Shown one piece after another: positions 35,670 through 43,200 of a DNA stretch of 64,000 nucleotides (position 1 is its first letter; each line of letters starts with the position of its first letter). Position numbers and translations under genes: made by a program. The notes beneath the pieces were generated by a model that had not been told where the DNA came from, ran no database searches, and was given only the letters and a program-made list of their open reading frames with translations. This stretch comes from Streptomyces globosus (GTDB lineage: Bacteria; Actinomycetota; Actinomycetes; Streptomycetales; Streptomycetaceae): assembly GCF_003325375.1 (NCBI RefSeq), contig NZ_CP030862.1, positions 6,205,501 to 6,269,500 on the forward strand. Reading direction: 5' to 3'.

Positions 35670-35780
35670 CAATCGGGAGGGTAGAGCAGCACCGTACCGA
35701 GGGGTAGGGGTCGCACGCGGAAAGTTACTGCGGGTACGCCATAGGCTTCGGCCGTTGCAGACACGGAAGCGGGGACGACG

Positions 35781-36512
35781 TTGCGCGAATACCGTACGGA
35801 GGAACTGGCCGAGGCCGCCGGCATCCCCGTCCGCACCCTGCGCTTCTACCGCGAGCGCAAGCTCCTGCCGCCACCGCGCCGCGAGGGCCGCATCGCCTGG
35901 TACGACGACCACCACCTGGCCCGGCTGCGCACCATCGCCGCCCTGCTGGAGCGCGGCCACACCCTCGGCGGGATCGCCGAGCTGACGGCCGCGTTCGAGC
36001 GGGGGCGGGACGTCGGCCAGCTCGGCGAGCTGCTCGGCATCGGCTGGTCGGAGGAGACCCCGGTCCGGCTGACCCCGGAGGCGCTCGCCGACTACTTCGA
36101 GGGCGAGGTCACCCCGGAGAACCTGGCGGCCTCCCTCGACCTGGGGTACGTCGCCACCGACGGCGACGAGATCGTCCACGTCAGCCGCCGCCTCCTCGAC
36201 GTCTCCTCGGCCCTGGTCCGCGAGGGCGTCCCGCTCGCGGCGGTCCTGGAGACGGGCCGCCGGGTGCGCGGGCACGCGGACGCCCTGGCCGCGCTGTTCG
36301 CCGGGCTGGTCGCCGAGCACCTGCCGGACGACCCCGAGGCGGTCACGCGGCTGCGGCCGCTGGCGAAGAGCGTGGTCGAGGCCGAGCTGTCGATGGCGAT
36401 GGACCGCCTGCGGGCGGCCGCGGGACCGGCGGACGGGCCACAGGAGGCAGCGGACGGGGCACAGGAGGCAGCAGGCGGAGACGGGGCCGCTCAGACCGCG
36501 CCGAGCCCGTAG
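35781..36512 (+). CDS. MerR-family transcriptional regulator
   Basis: A 243-residue regulator. The winged helix REYRTEELAEAAGIPVRTLRFYRERKLLPPPRREGRIAWYDDHHLARLRTI is split here into its marks: AGIPVRTLRFYRE (recognition helix), RIAWYDDHHLARL (wing). The effector half (about 75-220) has no Cys pair, so it is not a metal sensor of the MerR/CueR class. The start is a TTG at 35781 with GGGGA upstream; no ATG/GTG in frame fits the fold. Probably controls the divergent BVMO operon. Its 3' end overlaps the convergent nuclease gene by 22 bp. Confidence 0.84.
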   Translation: MREYRTEELAEAAGIPVRTLRFYRERKLLPPPRREGRIAWYDDHHLARLRTIAALLERGHTLGGIAELTAAFERGRDVGQLGELLGIGWSEETPVRLTPEALADYFEGEVTPENLAASLDLGYVATDGDEIVHVSRRLLDVSSALVREGVPLAAVLETGRRVRGHADALAALFAGLVAEHLPDDPEAVTRLRPLAKSVVEAELSMAMDRLRAAAGPADGPQEAADGAQEAAGGDGAAQTAPSP

Positions 36513-37297
36513 GCCACCGTCACCGGCGCATGGTCGGACCACCGCTGCGGGTGCGTCTCGGCCCGCTCCACCCACGCCTTCACGGCCCGGTCCGCCAGGC
36601 CCGGCGTGGCGACCTGGAGGTCGATGCGCCACCCGGCGTCGTTGTCGAAGGCCCGGCCGCGGTAGGACCACCACGAGTACGGGCCCTCCGTGTCCGGGTG
36701 CAGCGCCCGCACCACGTCCACGTACCCGGCCTCGGCGTAGACCTTGCCGAGCCACTCCCGCTCCTCGGGCAGGAAGCCGGCGCTCTTGCGGTTGGTCCGC
36801 CAGTTCTTCAGGTCGGCCTCGCGGTGGCAGATGTTCCAGTCGCCGCAGACGACGACCTCCCGCCCGTCCGCCGCGGCCCGCTCCTTCAGCTCGGCCAGGT
36901 ACGGCAGGAACGCGTCCATGAACCGGTACTTCTCGTCCTGCTTCTCCGTCCCCGCCTCCCCGGAGGGCAGGTACAGGCTCGCGACGGTCACCCCCGGCAG
37001 GTCGGCCTCCAGGTAGCGCCCCGACGCGTCGAACTCGGTGCTGCCGAAGCCGACCTGCACCCGCTCCGGCTCCCGCCGCGTGTACAGCGCGACCCCGGCC
37101 CGCCCCTTCGCGGCGGCCGGCGCGAAGACGGTGTGCCAGCCCTCGGGCCTGCGGACCTCCAGCGGGATCTGCTCCTCCTCCGCGCGGACCTCCTGGAGGC
37201 ACACGACGTCGGCGTCGGACCCGGCCAGCCACGGGGAGAACCCCTTCTTGGCGGCGGCGCGGATCCCATTCACGTTCACGGAGGTCACGGTGAGCAT
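36491..37297 (-). CDS. xthA: Exodeoxyribonuclease III / AP endonuclease family protein
   Basis: A 268-residue EEP-fold nuclease acting at abasic sites in base excision repair. Metal and catalytic motifs in order: NVNGIRAA, LQEVRAEEEQ (metal Glu), LYLPSGE, GDWNICH (Asp/Asn), WRIDLQVAT and SDHAPV (catalytic Asp-His). Length and motif order match bacterial ExoIII. ATG at 37297, 38 bp from the divergent GNAT gene start. Confidence 0.9.
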   Translation of the reverse strand: MLTVTSVNVNGIRAAAKKGFSPWLAGSDADVVCLQEVRAEEEQIPLEVRRPEGWHTVFAPAAAKGRAGVALYTRREPERVQVGFGSTEFDASGRYLEADLPGVTVASLYLPSGEAGTEKQDEKYRFMDAFLPYLAELKERAAADGREVVVCGDWNICHREADLKNWRTNRKSAGFLPEEREWLGKVYAEAGYVDVVRALHPDTEGPYSWWSYRGRAFDNDAGWRIDLQVATPGLADRAVKAWVERAETHPQRWSDHAPVTVAYGLGAV

Positions 37298-37335
37298 CCC
37301 AGCACCATAGCCCGACCGTTCCGTACGATGTCCGG

Positions 37336-37827
37336 ATGTCTCACGGGATAGAGATCCGCACCGTGCCGTACGACCACCCGGACGCGGTGAAACTCAACGA
37401 CGAGGTCCAGCTCGAGTACCAGGAGCGCTACCAGGGCGAGGGCGACGCCACGCACCTGGACCCGGCGATGTTCGCCCCGCCGAACGGCCTGTACCTCCTG
37501 GCGTACGACGCCTCGGGCACCCCGGTCGCCAGCGGCGGCTGGCGCCGCCAGGACGAGAACGCGGAGGGCTACTCGGACGGCGACGCCGAGCTGAAGCGCA
37601 TGTACGTCGTCCCGAGCGCCCGCGGCCTCGGCCTGGCCCGCCGCCTCCTGGCGGAGCTGGAGGCCGACGCCCGCGCCGCCGGCCGCGTCCGCATGGTGCT
37701 GGAGACCGGCGACAAGCAGCCCGAGGCCATCGCCCTCTACCTCTCGGAGGGCTACACGATGACGGCCAAGTTCGGCTACTACCGGGAGTACGACTCCAGC
37801 CGCTGCATGGCCAAGCCCCTCTCCTGA
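37336..37827 (+). CDS. GNAT-family N-acetyltransferase
   Basis: A 163-residue acetyltransferase. The acetyl-CoA pyrophosphate loop is in ELKRMYVVPSARGLGLARRLL (Q/RxxGxG/A), with upstream strand PVASGGWRR and downstream LETGDKQPEAIALYLSEGY. Substrate cannot be predicted. ATG at 37336, divergent from the exonuclease gene. Confidence 0.87.
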   Translation: MSHGIEIRTVPYDHPDAVKLNDEVQLEYQERYQGEGDATHLDPAMFAPPNGLYLLAYDASGTPVASGGWRRQDENAEGYSDGDAELKRMYVVPSARGLGLARRLLAELEADARAAGRVRMVLETGDKQPEAIALYLSEGYTMTAKFGYYREYDSSRCMAKPLS

Positions 37828-37845
37828 CGCCCGCCTCCCCCGGTC

Positions 37846-37867
37846 CCGCCCGGCCGTCGCCGGGCGG
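37846..37867. terminator. Bidirectional terminator between GNAT and lipoprotein genes
   Basis: 9-bp perfect stem (37846-37854 / 37859-37867) with a tetraloop CGTC in the short gap between converging genes. Confidence 0.65.
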
Positions 37868-37873
37868 CCGGGG

Positions 37874-38368
37874 TCACCCCGTCCGGAGCCGCAGGCGGAA
37901 GTCCGGGCAGACGTCCGGGTCCGGGTCGTCGTAGACGAAGGTGCGCTTCGCGTCGATGCCGATGGAGAGCCTGTCGAGGGTGTCGCCCCGCATGATGCCC
38001 TCCGGCTCGCTGAAGTCCATGAGGAGCGTGGTCCGGTCCCGGCCGTGGCCCGCCGGGTCCACCACCCAGGTACCGGACCCGCTGAAGGTCTTGCCGAGGT
38101 GGGCGTGGAAGGAGCTGCCGCCCGTCGGCCAGTTCTCCACGGTGAAGCTGCCTCCGTGGGCCGTCCCCGGGGTGAGGGCAAGTGTCAGACGGACGCCCTT
38201 CGCCTCCAGCTCACCGTCGAACGTCCCCGCCAGCTGCGCCGCGCCCGCGGTCTCCGCGGCCTCCGGGACGCACCGCTCGAACGCGTCGGAGCCGCAGCCG
38301 GTGAGCAGCCCGGCCAGGGCGGCGAGCACCGCCACGCCCCCCGCCGCCCGCACCCTGCGCCGGTACAT
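37874..38368 (-). CDS. Putative lipoprotein of unknown function
   Basis: A 164-residue protein with an N-terminal basic stretch, hydrophobic helix and lipobox LLTGC (Cys25), so a lipid-anchored extracytoplasmic protein. The mature part is beta-rich looking with alternating charged strands (FDGELEAKGVRLTLALTPG, GSGTWVVDPAG) and two Cys near each end. I do not recognise a family. It starts three bases after the stop of the frameshifted gene upstream, so it belongs to the same operon; an immunity-like or partner role is possible but unsupported by sequence. Confidence 0.72.
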   Translation of the reverse strand: MYRRRVRAAGGVAVLAALAGLLTGCGSDAFERCVPEAAETAGAAQLAGTFDGELEAKGVRLTLALTPGTAHGGSFTVENWPTGGSSFHAHLGKTFSGSGTWVVDPAGHGRDRTTLLMDFSEPEGIMRGDTLDRLSIGIDAKRTFVYDDPDPDVCPDFRLRLRTG

Positions 38369-38371
38369 CGG

Positions 38372-39471
38372 TCACTTCCCTTCCGCGGGGACGCGCTCGG
38401 TCCACGTGATCTTCTGGTCGATCGTGGAGAACACGCCGTCCTCCCGGTTGAAGTTCTCCAGCCAGTCGTAGTAGCCGACGTAGTGCAGGAACGATTCGTT
38501 GCTGGTCGAGTTGTTCAGCGTGTACTCGACGACGAGCGAGCCGTCGGGGTCCTGGCCCTTGACGCTGTAGTCGAGGGAGTACGAGCCCATGAACGCCTCG
38601 CCGAGGTGGTCCTCGTCGGCGGTGGCGATCGCCGGGATGTCCGTGCCGACCAGCTTGCGGAGCGCCCCGAGCTTGCCGTCCTTGGAGATCGAGTAGCTGA
38701 CGGTGCCCTCCTGCTGCCCGTTCTCCTGCCACTTGGAGAGGGTGTCGGCGCGCAGCCGCTCCATGCTCACGCTGTCCTTGATGAGCTCGGTCATCGTGTC
38801 GCCGTCGTGGTACTCGCGGTTGCGCGGCCCGCTGCCGGAGACCCAGTCCCAGCCCAGCGAGTACGCGCCCTCGCCCTTGCGCACCGGGTACGGGTCCTGA
38901 TCCGGTTCGTGGTGTCGATGCTGCTGTGCCCGGGGTTCGGGTTGAACCACTGGCCCAGGCCGATGTCCGACATCAGCGCGAACGCCATGTTCCGGTCGGC
39001 GGCGATGCCCCGCCGGACGATGTCGTTGATCTCCCGCTGGGCGGCCTCGATGGCCTTCGCCTCCGGCGAGTCCTTCGCGATCTCCTTGCACCGGCCGTTG
39101 AACACGGTGGTCGCGGCGACCCCGCTCGCCTGGATGAACACGCCCTTCTCCTGCGCCCGCCGCACGGCGTCCTGCAGGTCCTTCTTGACCGCCTTGAACT
39201 CGCCGAGCGCGTCCTCGATGACACCGATCGCCGCCTTGGCGACCTTCGTCGCGGAGTCGACCTGCCGCTCGATGTCGTCGATCATCCGCCAGGCGTACGG
39301 GGCCGCGGCGCCCTCCCAGTACCCCTTGTCGCGCAGCGGCTTCAGCATCTCGTCCCGGACGCGCCGCGGCAGCTTGGCCAGCGCCTCGTGCGTGGTGCGC
39401 CACTGGGTGAGGAGGGTCTCCAGCGGCGCCAGGTCGGTCTCCAGGATCTCCTGGTAGAAGGTGGTGGACAT
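38372..39471 (-). pseudogene. Frameshifted gene for an alpha-helical secretion-substrate-like protein
   Basis: One gene read in two frames. The first part (39471 to about 38900, about 190 residues from MSTTFYQEILE) is mainly helical: EMLKPLRDKGYWEGAAAPYA, DDIERQVDSATKV, LQDAVRRAQEKG, and ends WFNPNPGHSSIDTTNRI. Coding then continues in the -1 frame from DQDPYPVRKGEGAYSLGWDW to the stop at 38372 (about 175 residues, ending TWTERVPAEGK). The unshifted first frame runs into Arg/Thr-rich nonsense and stops at 38791. The abrupt join suggests a deletion of a non-multiple of three or a sequencing error; programmed frameshifting is less likely because no slippery heptamer is visible. The start overlaps the previous stop by one base. 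Confidence 0.72.
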
Positions 39472-40037
39472 CAGAGCCCCTGGAGCTTGGACGGGCGCCG
39501 GACACCGGTGAACGACTGGTCGATCCCCGCGTCGGTCGTCTTGTAGCCGCGGGCGCCGATGCGCAGGCTCTCGGAGATGTGCGCGAGCCACCCGGCGACC
39601 GTGCCGGCCTGCTTCTCCCACTGCAGGTGCGCGGCGCGCAGGCTCTTCCCGGACTCCCACCCGTTCATGGCCGTCGCGGCCTTCCGCGCGGGCTCCTCCA
39701 GCGCGGCCGCCGGCTTGGTGAAGGCGGTGTGGATCTCGTCGGCACTCCCGGCGGCCTTGGTGAGCACAGCGGGCTCGATGACGAGCTCCTGCCCGGACGC
39801 CCCGGGCCCCTGGGGCGGCAGCAGCCCCGGCGGCTGGAGCAGCCCCGGCGGCTGCCCACCGTTGGGCGGCACCAGCAACGGCGGAGCCGGCGTCAGCGTC
39901 CGCGGGGTCAGCGGATCCCGGAAGCTCCCGGGCTCCGGAGCCACGAAAACGGAAGCCCCCCACTGGGACTTGTGCCGTTCCAGCTCGTCCGGCGACAGCG
40001 GAAGCCGCTCGGGCTCCGGCAACGTGTCATCGGCCAT
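39471..40037 (-). CDS. WXG100/ESX-like helical protein with Pro-rich region
   Basis: A 188-residue protein. Residues 1-40 are acidic/charged, 45-80 are Pro/Leu-rich (PPLLVPP, LLQPPGLLPP), and 85-170 form two predicted helices around NGWESG (Trp127), with LQWEKQAGTVAGWLAHISESL and IGARGYKTTD. The helix-turn-helix hairpin and position resemble WXG100-type (type VII) substrates and the small partners of larger helical proteins, but the exact W-x-G motif is absent (WES). First gene of a three-gene operon with the frameshifted gene and lipoprotein. Identification is by architecture only. Confidence 0.62.
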   Translation of the reverse strand: MADDTLPEPERLPLSPDELERHKSQWGASVFVAPEPGSFRDPLTPRTLTPAPPLLVPPNGGQPPGLLQPPGLLPPQGPGASGQELVIEPAVLTKAAGSADEIHTAFTKPAAALEEPARKAATAMNGWESGKSLRAAHLQWEKQAGTVAGWLAHISESLRIGARGYKTTDAGIDQSFTGVRRPSKLQGL

Positions 40038-40497
40038 GTACGCAACTCCCCCTATGCGAACGCAAGCACGCGAACATCAAAGCGAGCCCACCCTAGCCCA
40101 GCTCGCAAACCCGCCACCCCCACCCCTCAACCCATTAGCAAACACTGGCCCGTTGAGGACGCACTGCACGGAACCGCTCGCAACGAGTGAGCATTCGGGG
40201 GCCGCAGGCGCCCGAATGAACCTCGGCGATCCGGAAGACGTGCGGCAGTCCGCCGCCACAAGACCCAAGGCCGCCGCAGCACGCGCAGGGGAGCGCCGCC
40301 GGCTGCAGCAACGTGGCCGGGAAGGGGCGGTTGTCTGAGTGCAGGTGAGTGAACCTGCCCCGGCCGCGTACGGATGAGAGGGCACTGTCGCCGGCGCCCT
40401 GAAAGGCTGGGCCGAAAGCCCCCGGACCTGAAGCGGCGACCGGGTTGCGGCCGGCCGACGAACGGTCGGCGCCGGCCGACGTACGGGAGGTGCTGCT
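40038..40497. other. Divergent intergenic region with inverted and direct repeats
   Basis: 460 bases without a supportable gene, between the WXG100-like gene and the MFS gene. It holds an inverted repeat with 8-bp arms CATTCGGG/CCCGAATG (40192-40218) and two copies of GCCGGCCGACG at 40450-40460 and 40471-40481, 21 bp apart (two helical turns), just upstream of the MFS start. Confidence 0.55.
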
Positions 40498-42045
40498 GTG
40501 TCGGCTGCGGAGAGGCGATCCACCATCGCGCTCCTCCCGATCGTCTCTGGGCTCTCCCTCGCCTTTACGGTCACGGCCGTGGACCCGCTGATCCTCAGCC
40601 TGAACATGCCGCAGATCAGCCGGGCCCTCGACGTGCCGCCCGACGCCGTCGGGTTCCTGGGCGGCGCGGCGACGCTGGTCGTGGCAGCCGCCGTGCTCGC
40701 CGTGGGCAGCCTCGGGGACGCCTTCGGGCTCAAGCGGCTGCTGATGCTGGGGCTGGTCGGCGACATCGCCGTCAACCTGCTCTCCGCGCTCTCCCCCGGC
40801 TACGTGTTCCTGCTGGTGATGCGCCTCCTCGACGGCTTGGCTCTGGCCGCGATGCTGGGAGTGTCGCTGGCCCTGCTCAAGGCGTCGGTCCCGGCGGAGA
40901 GACGGCCGGCGGCCATCGGCATCTTCATGGCCATCGAGATGGTGCTGTGCGGAGTGACCCCCGCGGCCGGGGGCTGGCTGGTGGAGGCACTCGGCTGGCG
41001 GTGGCTGTTCCTGGTCGCCCCGCTCCTGTCGCTGGTGGCTCTCGGGCTGACGGCCCGCTACGTCACCGAGCCCCCCGTCCTGCAGCGCCGGGGAGTCGAC
41101 GTCGTCGGCGTCAGCCTGGTCGGCCTCGCCCTGCTGACCCTCGTCCACGGCATCGCCGAGGCCGAGAACGGGATCATCCGGATCGAGGCCTGGCTGCCGT
41201 TGGTGATCAGTGCGATCGCCGGCGTGCTGTTCGTGTTCCACGAGCGCCGGACACCCGAACCGGTCCTGGAGCTGTCGCTGTTCCGGAGCGGCGCGTTCAC
41301 CGTTGCTGCGCTGTCCAGTCTGACGCTGAACTTCGCCGTCGCGGGGTTCAGTTTCGTCCTGGGGCAGTTCGGCAGTGTGATCCTGTCGCTGCCCCCGCGC
41401 ACGATCGGCCTGCTGTTTCTGCCCGGTACCCTGCTGATCGCAGGCGCTGTCATCCTCGCCGGGCGCCTGATCGAGAAGTACGCCCCCCGGCCGGTCCTCA
41501 TCACCGGCCTGCTGTTGCTGGTCGCGAGCGGGCTGCTGATGGCGGCCACCGCCGAGACCACGATGGCGTTGTGGATCCTCGTACTGGCCACCTGGCTCGC
41601 CAACCTCGGCTCGCTGGTGGCCTCCGCCTCGGTGGCCGAGACCATCCTCTCGCACGCCCCGTCCGGAAAGTCCGGCGCCGTGGCCTCCGTTCAGCCGGCG
41701 TTCGGCATGACCGGCTACGCGCTCGGCCCCGCCGTCTACCTCCTGCTGCTCAACGTCTTCTTCCAACGGCAGTGGCTCAACGACGCCGATGCGCGCGGTA
41801 TGTCGGCGACCCAGGCCGAGCAGGCCGTGGACGCGACCCGAAGCGCCATGGCGCGCAGTCCGGGCACCGCCGGATACGACCCGAACCTGCTCCGGCAGTC
41901 CGGACTGGACCTCGGGCTGGACCTCACCAACGGCCTGAGGCTGACCATGCTGGTCACGAGCCTCCTGCCGCTCGCCCTGGCCGTGGCGGCGTACGTGCTC
42001 ATGCCCCGCCGGAGCCGGACTGCACCGCAGGACCCACCGGAGTGA
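40498..42045 (+). CDS. MFS transporter, DHA2 family (14-helix drug exporter type)
   Basis: A 515-residue exporter with about fourteen membrane helices. DHA2 marks: LNMPQISRALD in helix 1 region, GSLGDAFGLKRLL (motif A), VMRLLDGLALAA, and GVTPAAGGWLVEALGWRWLF (motif C-like). A 60-residue soluble loop near the C-terminus contains repeated acidic and Ala-rich stretches. GTG at 40498 with GGGAGG upstream. It precedes the SnoaL-like gene by 136 bp; a common transcript is possible. Substrate unknown. Confidence 0.9.
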   Translation: MSAAERRSTIALLPIVSGLSLAFTVTAVDPLILSLNMPQISRALDVPPDAVGFLGGAATLVVAAAVLAVGSLGDAFGLKRLLMLGLVGDIAVNLLSALSPGYVFLLVMRLLDGLALAAMLGVSLALLKASVPAERRPAAIGIFMAIEMVLCGVTPAAGGWLVEALGWRWLFLVAPLLSLVALGLTARYVTEPPVLQRRGVDVVGVSLVGLALLTLVHGIAEAENGIIRIEAWLPLVISAIAGVLFVFHERRTPEPVLELSLFRSGAFTVAALSSLTLNFAVAGFSFVLGQFGSVILSLPPRTIGLLFLPGTLLIAGAVILAGRLIEKYAPRPVLITGLLLLVASGLLMAATAETTMALWILVLATWLANLGSLVASASVAETILSHAPSGKSGAVASVQPAFGMTGYALGPAVYLLLLNVFFQRQWLNDADARGMSATQAEQAVDATRSAMARSPGTAGYDPNLLRQSGLDLGLDLTNGLRLTMLVTSLLPLALAVAAYVLMPRRSRTAPQDPPE

Positions 42046-42181
42046 CGGATCGAACGGCCTCCTGCCCCGGCAGGGTTCCGAACGGGGACCGGCAGGCGCC
42101 CGGCAGGTCCCGCTGGGGCTGCGGGGCCGGAGGCGGCGGGTCAGCATGGAAGGAGGGGAATGTTTCCGAGCGGAGGTCCCC

Positions 42182-42613
42182 ATGGCTGAGAACGACGCCC
42201 TCGTCCGCAATCTCTTCCAGGCTTGGAACGACCGGGACTACGACGCCATCGCCGGGGTGGTCGCTCCGGACTGCACTCTCGTCGACAAGGGCAGCGGGAG
42301 GAAGCTGGAGGGCCGGGAGGGGTTCACCTGGCTCGCCAGAGCCCTGTTCGACGCGATGCCCGACGCCACGTTCACCCTCGACCGCCTCACGTCCCAGGGG
42401 GACACGGTGGTAGTCGAGTACACGGGCAGCGGGACACAGACCGGCGACCTGGTCCTGCACGCGGGCACCGTGCCCGCCACCGGCCGTCACGTCACGCTGC
42501 ACGCGTGCGACATCTACGAGCTCAAGGACGGCAAGATCCAGGAGGGCCGGGCCTACCTGGACACCGGCGCAATCATGAACCAGCTCGGCCTGACGGAGCA
42601 GTTGCGGGCCTGA
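42182..42613 (+). CDS. SnoaL/NTF2-like ester cyclase-family protein
   Basis: A 143-residue protein of the SnoaL-like alpha+beta barrel fold: LVRNLFQAWNDRDYDAIAGVVAPDC, FTWLARALFDAMPDATFTLDRL, VVEYTGSGTQTG and ATGRHVTLHACDIYELKDGKI are classic segments of that fold. Catalytic residues of true polyketide cyclases cannot be confirmed. ATG at 42182 follows GGAGG. A structured repeat follows the gene. Confidence 0.84.
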   Translation: MAENDALVRNLFQAWNDRDYDAIAGVVAPDCTLVDKGSGRKLEGREGFTWLARALFDAMPDATFTLDRLTSQGDTVVVEYTGSGTQTGDLVLHAGTVPATGRHVTLHACDIYELKDGKIQEGRAYLDTGAIMNQLGLTEQLRA

Positions 42614-42704
42614 CCGCGAGAAGCGCCCCGGTGGCCGCGGTGAAAGCACCGCCCGAGGCCCCGCCCGCGTTCGGACACCGCCTCGCGCAAGCTCTGCAAA
42701 CGCA

Positions 42705-42780
42705 GAGATCCCGCCCAGCTTCTCGGCTGAACGGGATCTCGTGACGTTTCTTGAGAGCTACTCAAGAACTGCCGTTTGTG
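42705..42780. repeat. Structured repeat, left copy (terminator hairpin plus TTGAG-CTCAA hairpin)
   Basis: A 9-bp stem GAGATCCCG/CGGGATCTC (42705-42713, 42732-42740) with inner CAGC/GCTG pairing, followed by TTGAG-AGCTA-CTCAA and CGTTTGTGG. The right copy at 58152-58228 has the same order with identical blocks AGATCCCGCCC, ACGGGATCTCGT, TGAGAGCTACTCAAGAAC and CGTTTGTGG. It probably terminates the SnoaL gene; it also marks the left edge of the putative island. Confidence 0.7.
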
Positions 42781-43124
42781 GGGTGTTCACGAGTGCGCCT
42801 GACCAGGCACTCCAGAAGCGTCCGAAGATCGCTTCCCAGGCTGGCGGAGATCGTTTCCCAGCAAGCAGCGGTCAGCCCCCGAAGGACCCCAGTGATCGAG
42901 ACCTGAATAGATATGTACGTTCTACACTGAGGCGCCGCGAGACAGTCAGGTGCTCGGCGTAAACGGCGACGAGAGGGTATCGCCGCGCTATCAGCCTCCG
43001 CGATGTCCTGGATCCCGGGGACCGGTTCGCATTCCCGCCTGCCCAACCTCAATGACGAACTTGACGAGCCGAATTTGTCCGCTGCGGCAGCGCTCGCACC
43101 GCCGGCGGACGGGGATGGGAAAGC
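42781..43124. other. Intergenic region without recognisable gene
   Basis: About 340 bases at the left edge of the putative island, locally less GC-rich than the surroundings (for example 42900-42930). Short open frames exist on both strands but none has a plausible start site plus family features. Nothing further recognised. Confidence 0.45.
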
Positions 43125-43175
43125 GGCATGAGGCGGGCTCCACCCGATCGCTCAGGGTGGAGCCCGCCTCATGCC
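43125..43175 (-). terminator. Very strong terminator hairpin after the DNRLRE-like gene
   Basis: A perfect 21-bp inverted repeat (43125-43145 / 43155-43175, 9-nt loop), 25 bases beyond the stop codon of the gene ending at 43201. The longest perfect hairpin in the window. Confidence 0.85.
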
Positions 43176-43200
43176 TTCGATACATGTTCGAGCGTTGCCG

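Noticed and set aside
38880..38920. Programmed -1 ribosomal frameshift
   Set aside because: No X-XXY-YYZ slippery heptamer is visible at the join; deletion or sequence error is more probable.
42741..43200. Displaced 3' tRNA fragment at the left repeat
   Set aside because: Only the last few tRNA bases match; the T arm of tRNA-Ala is not present at 42781 onward.
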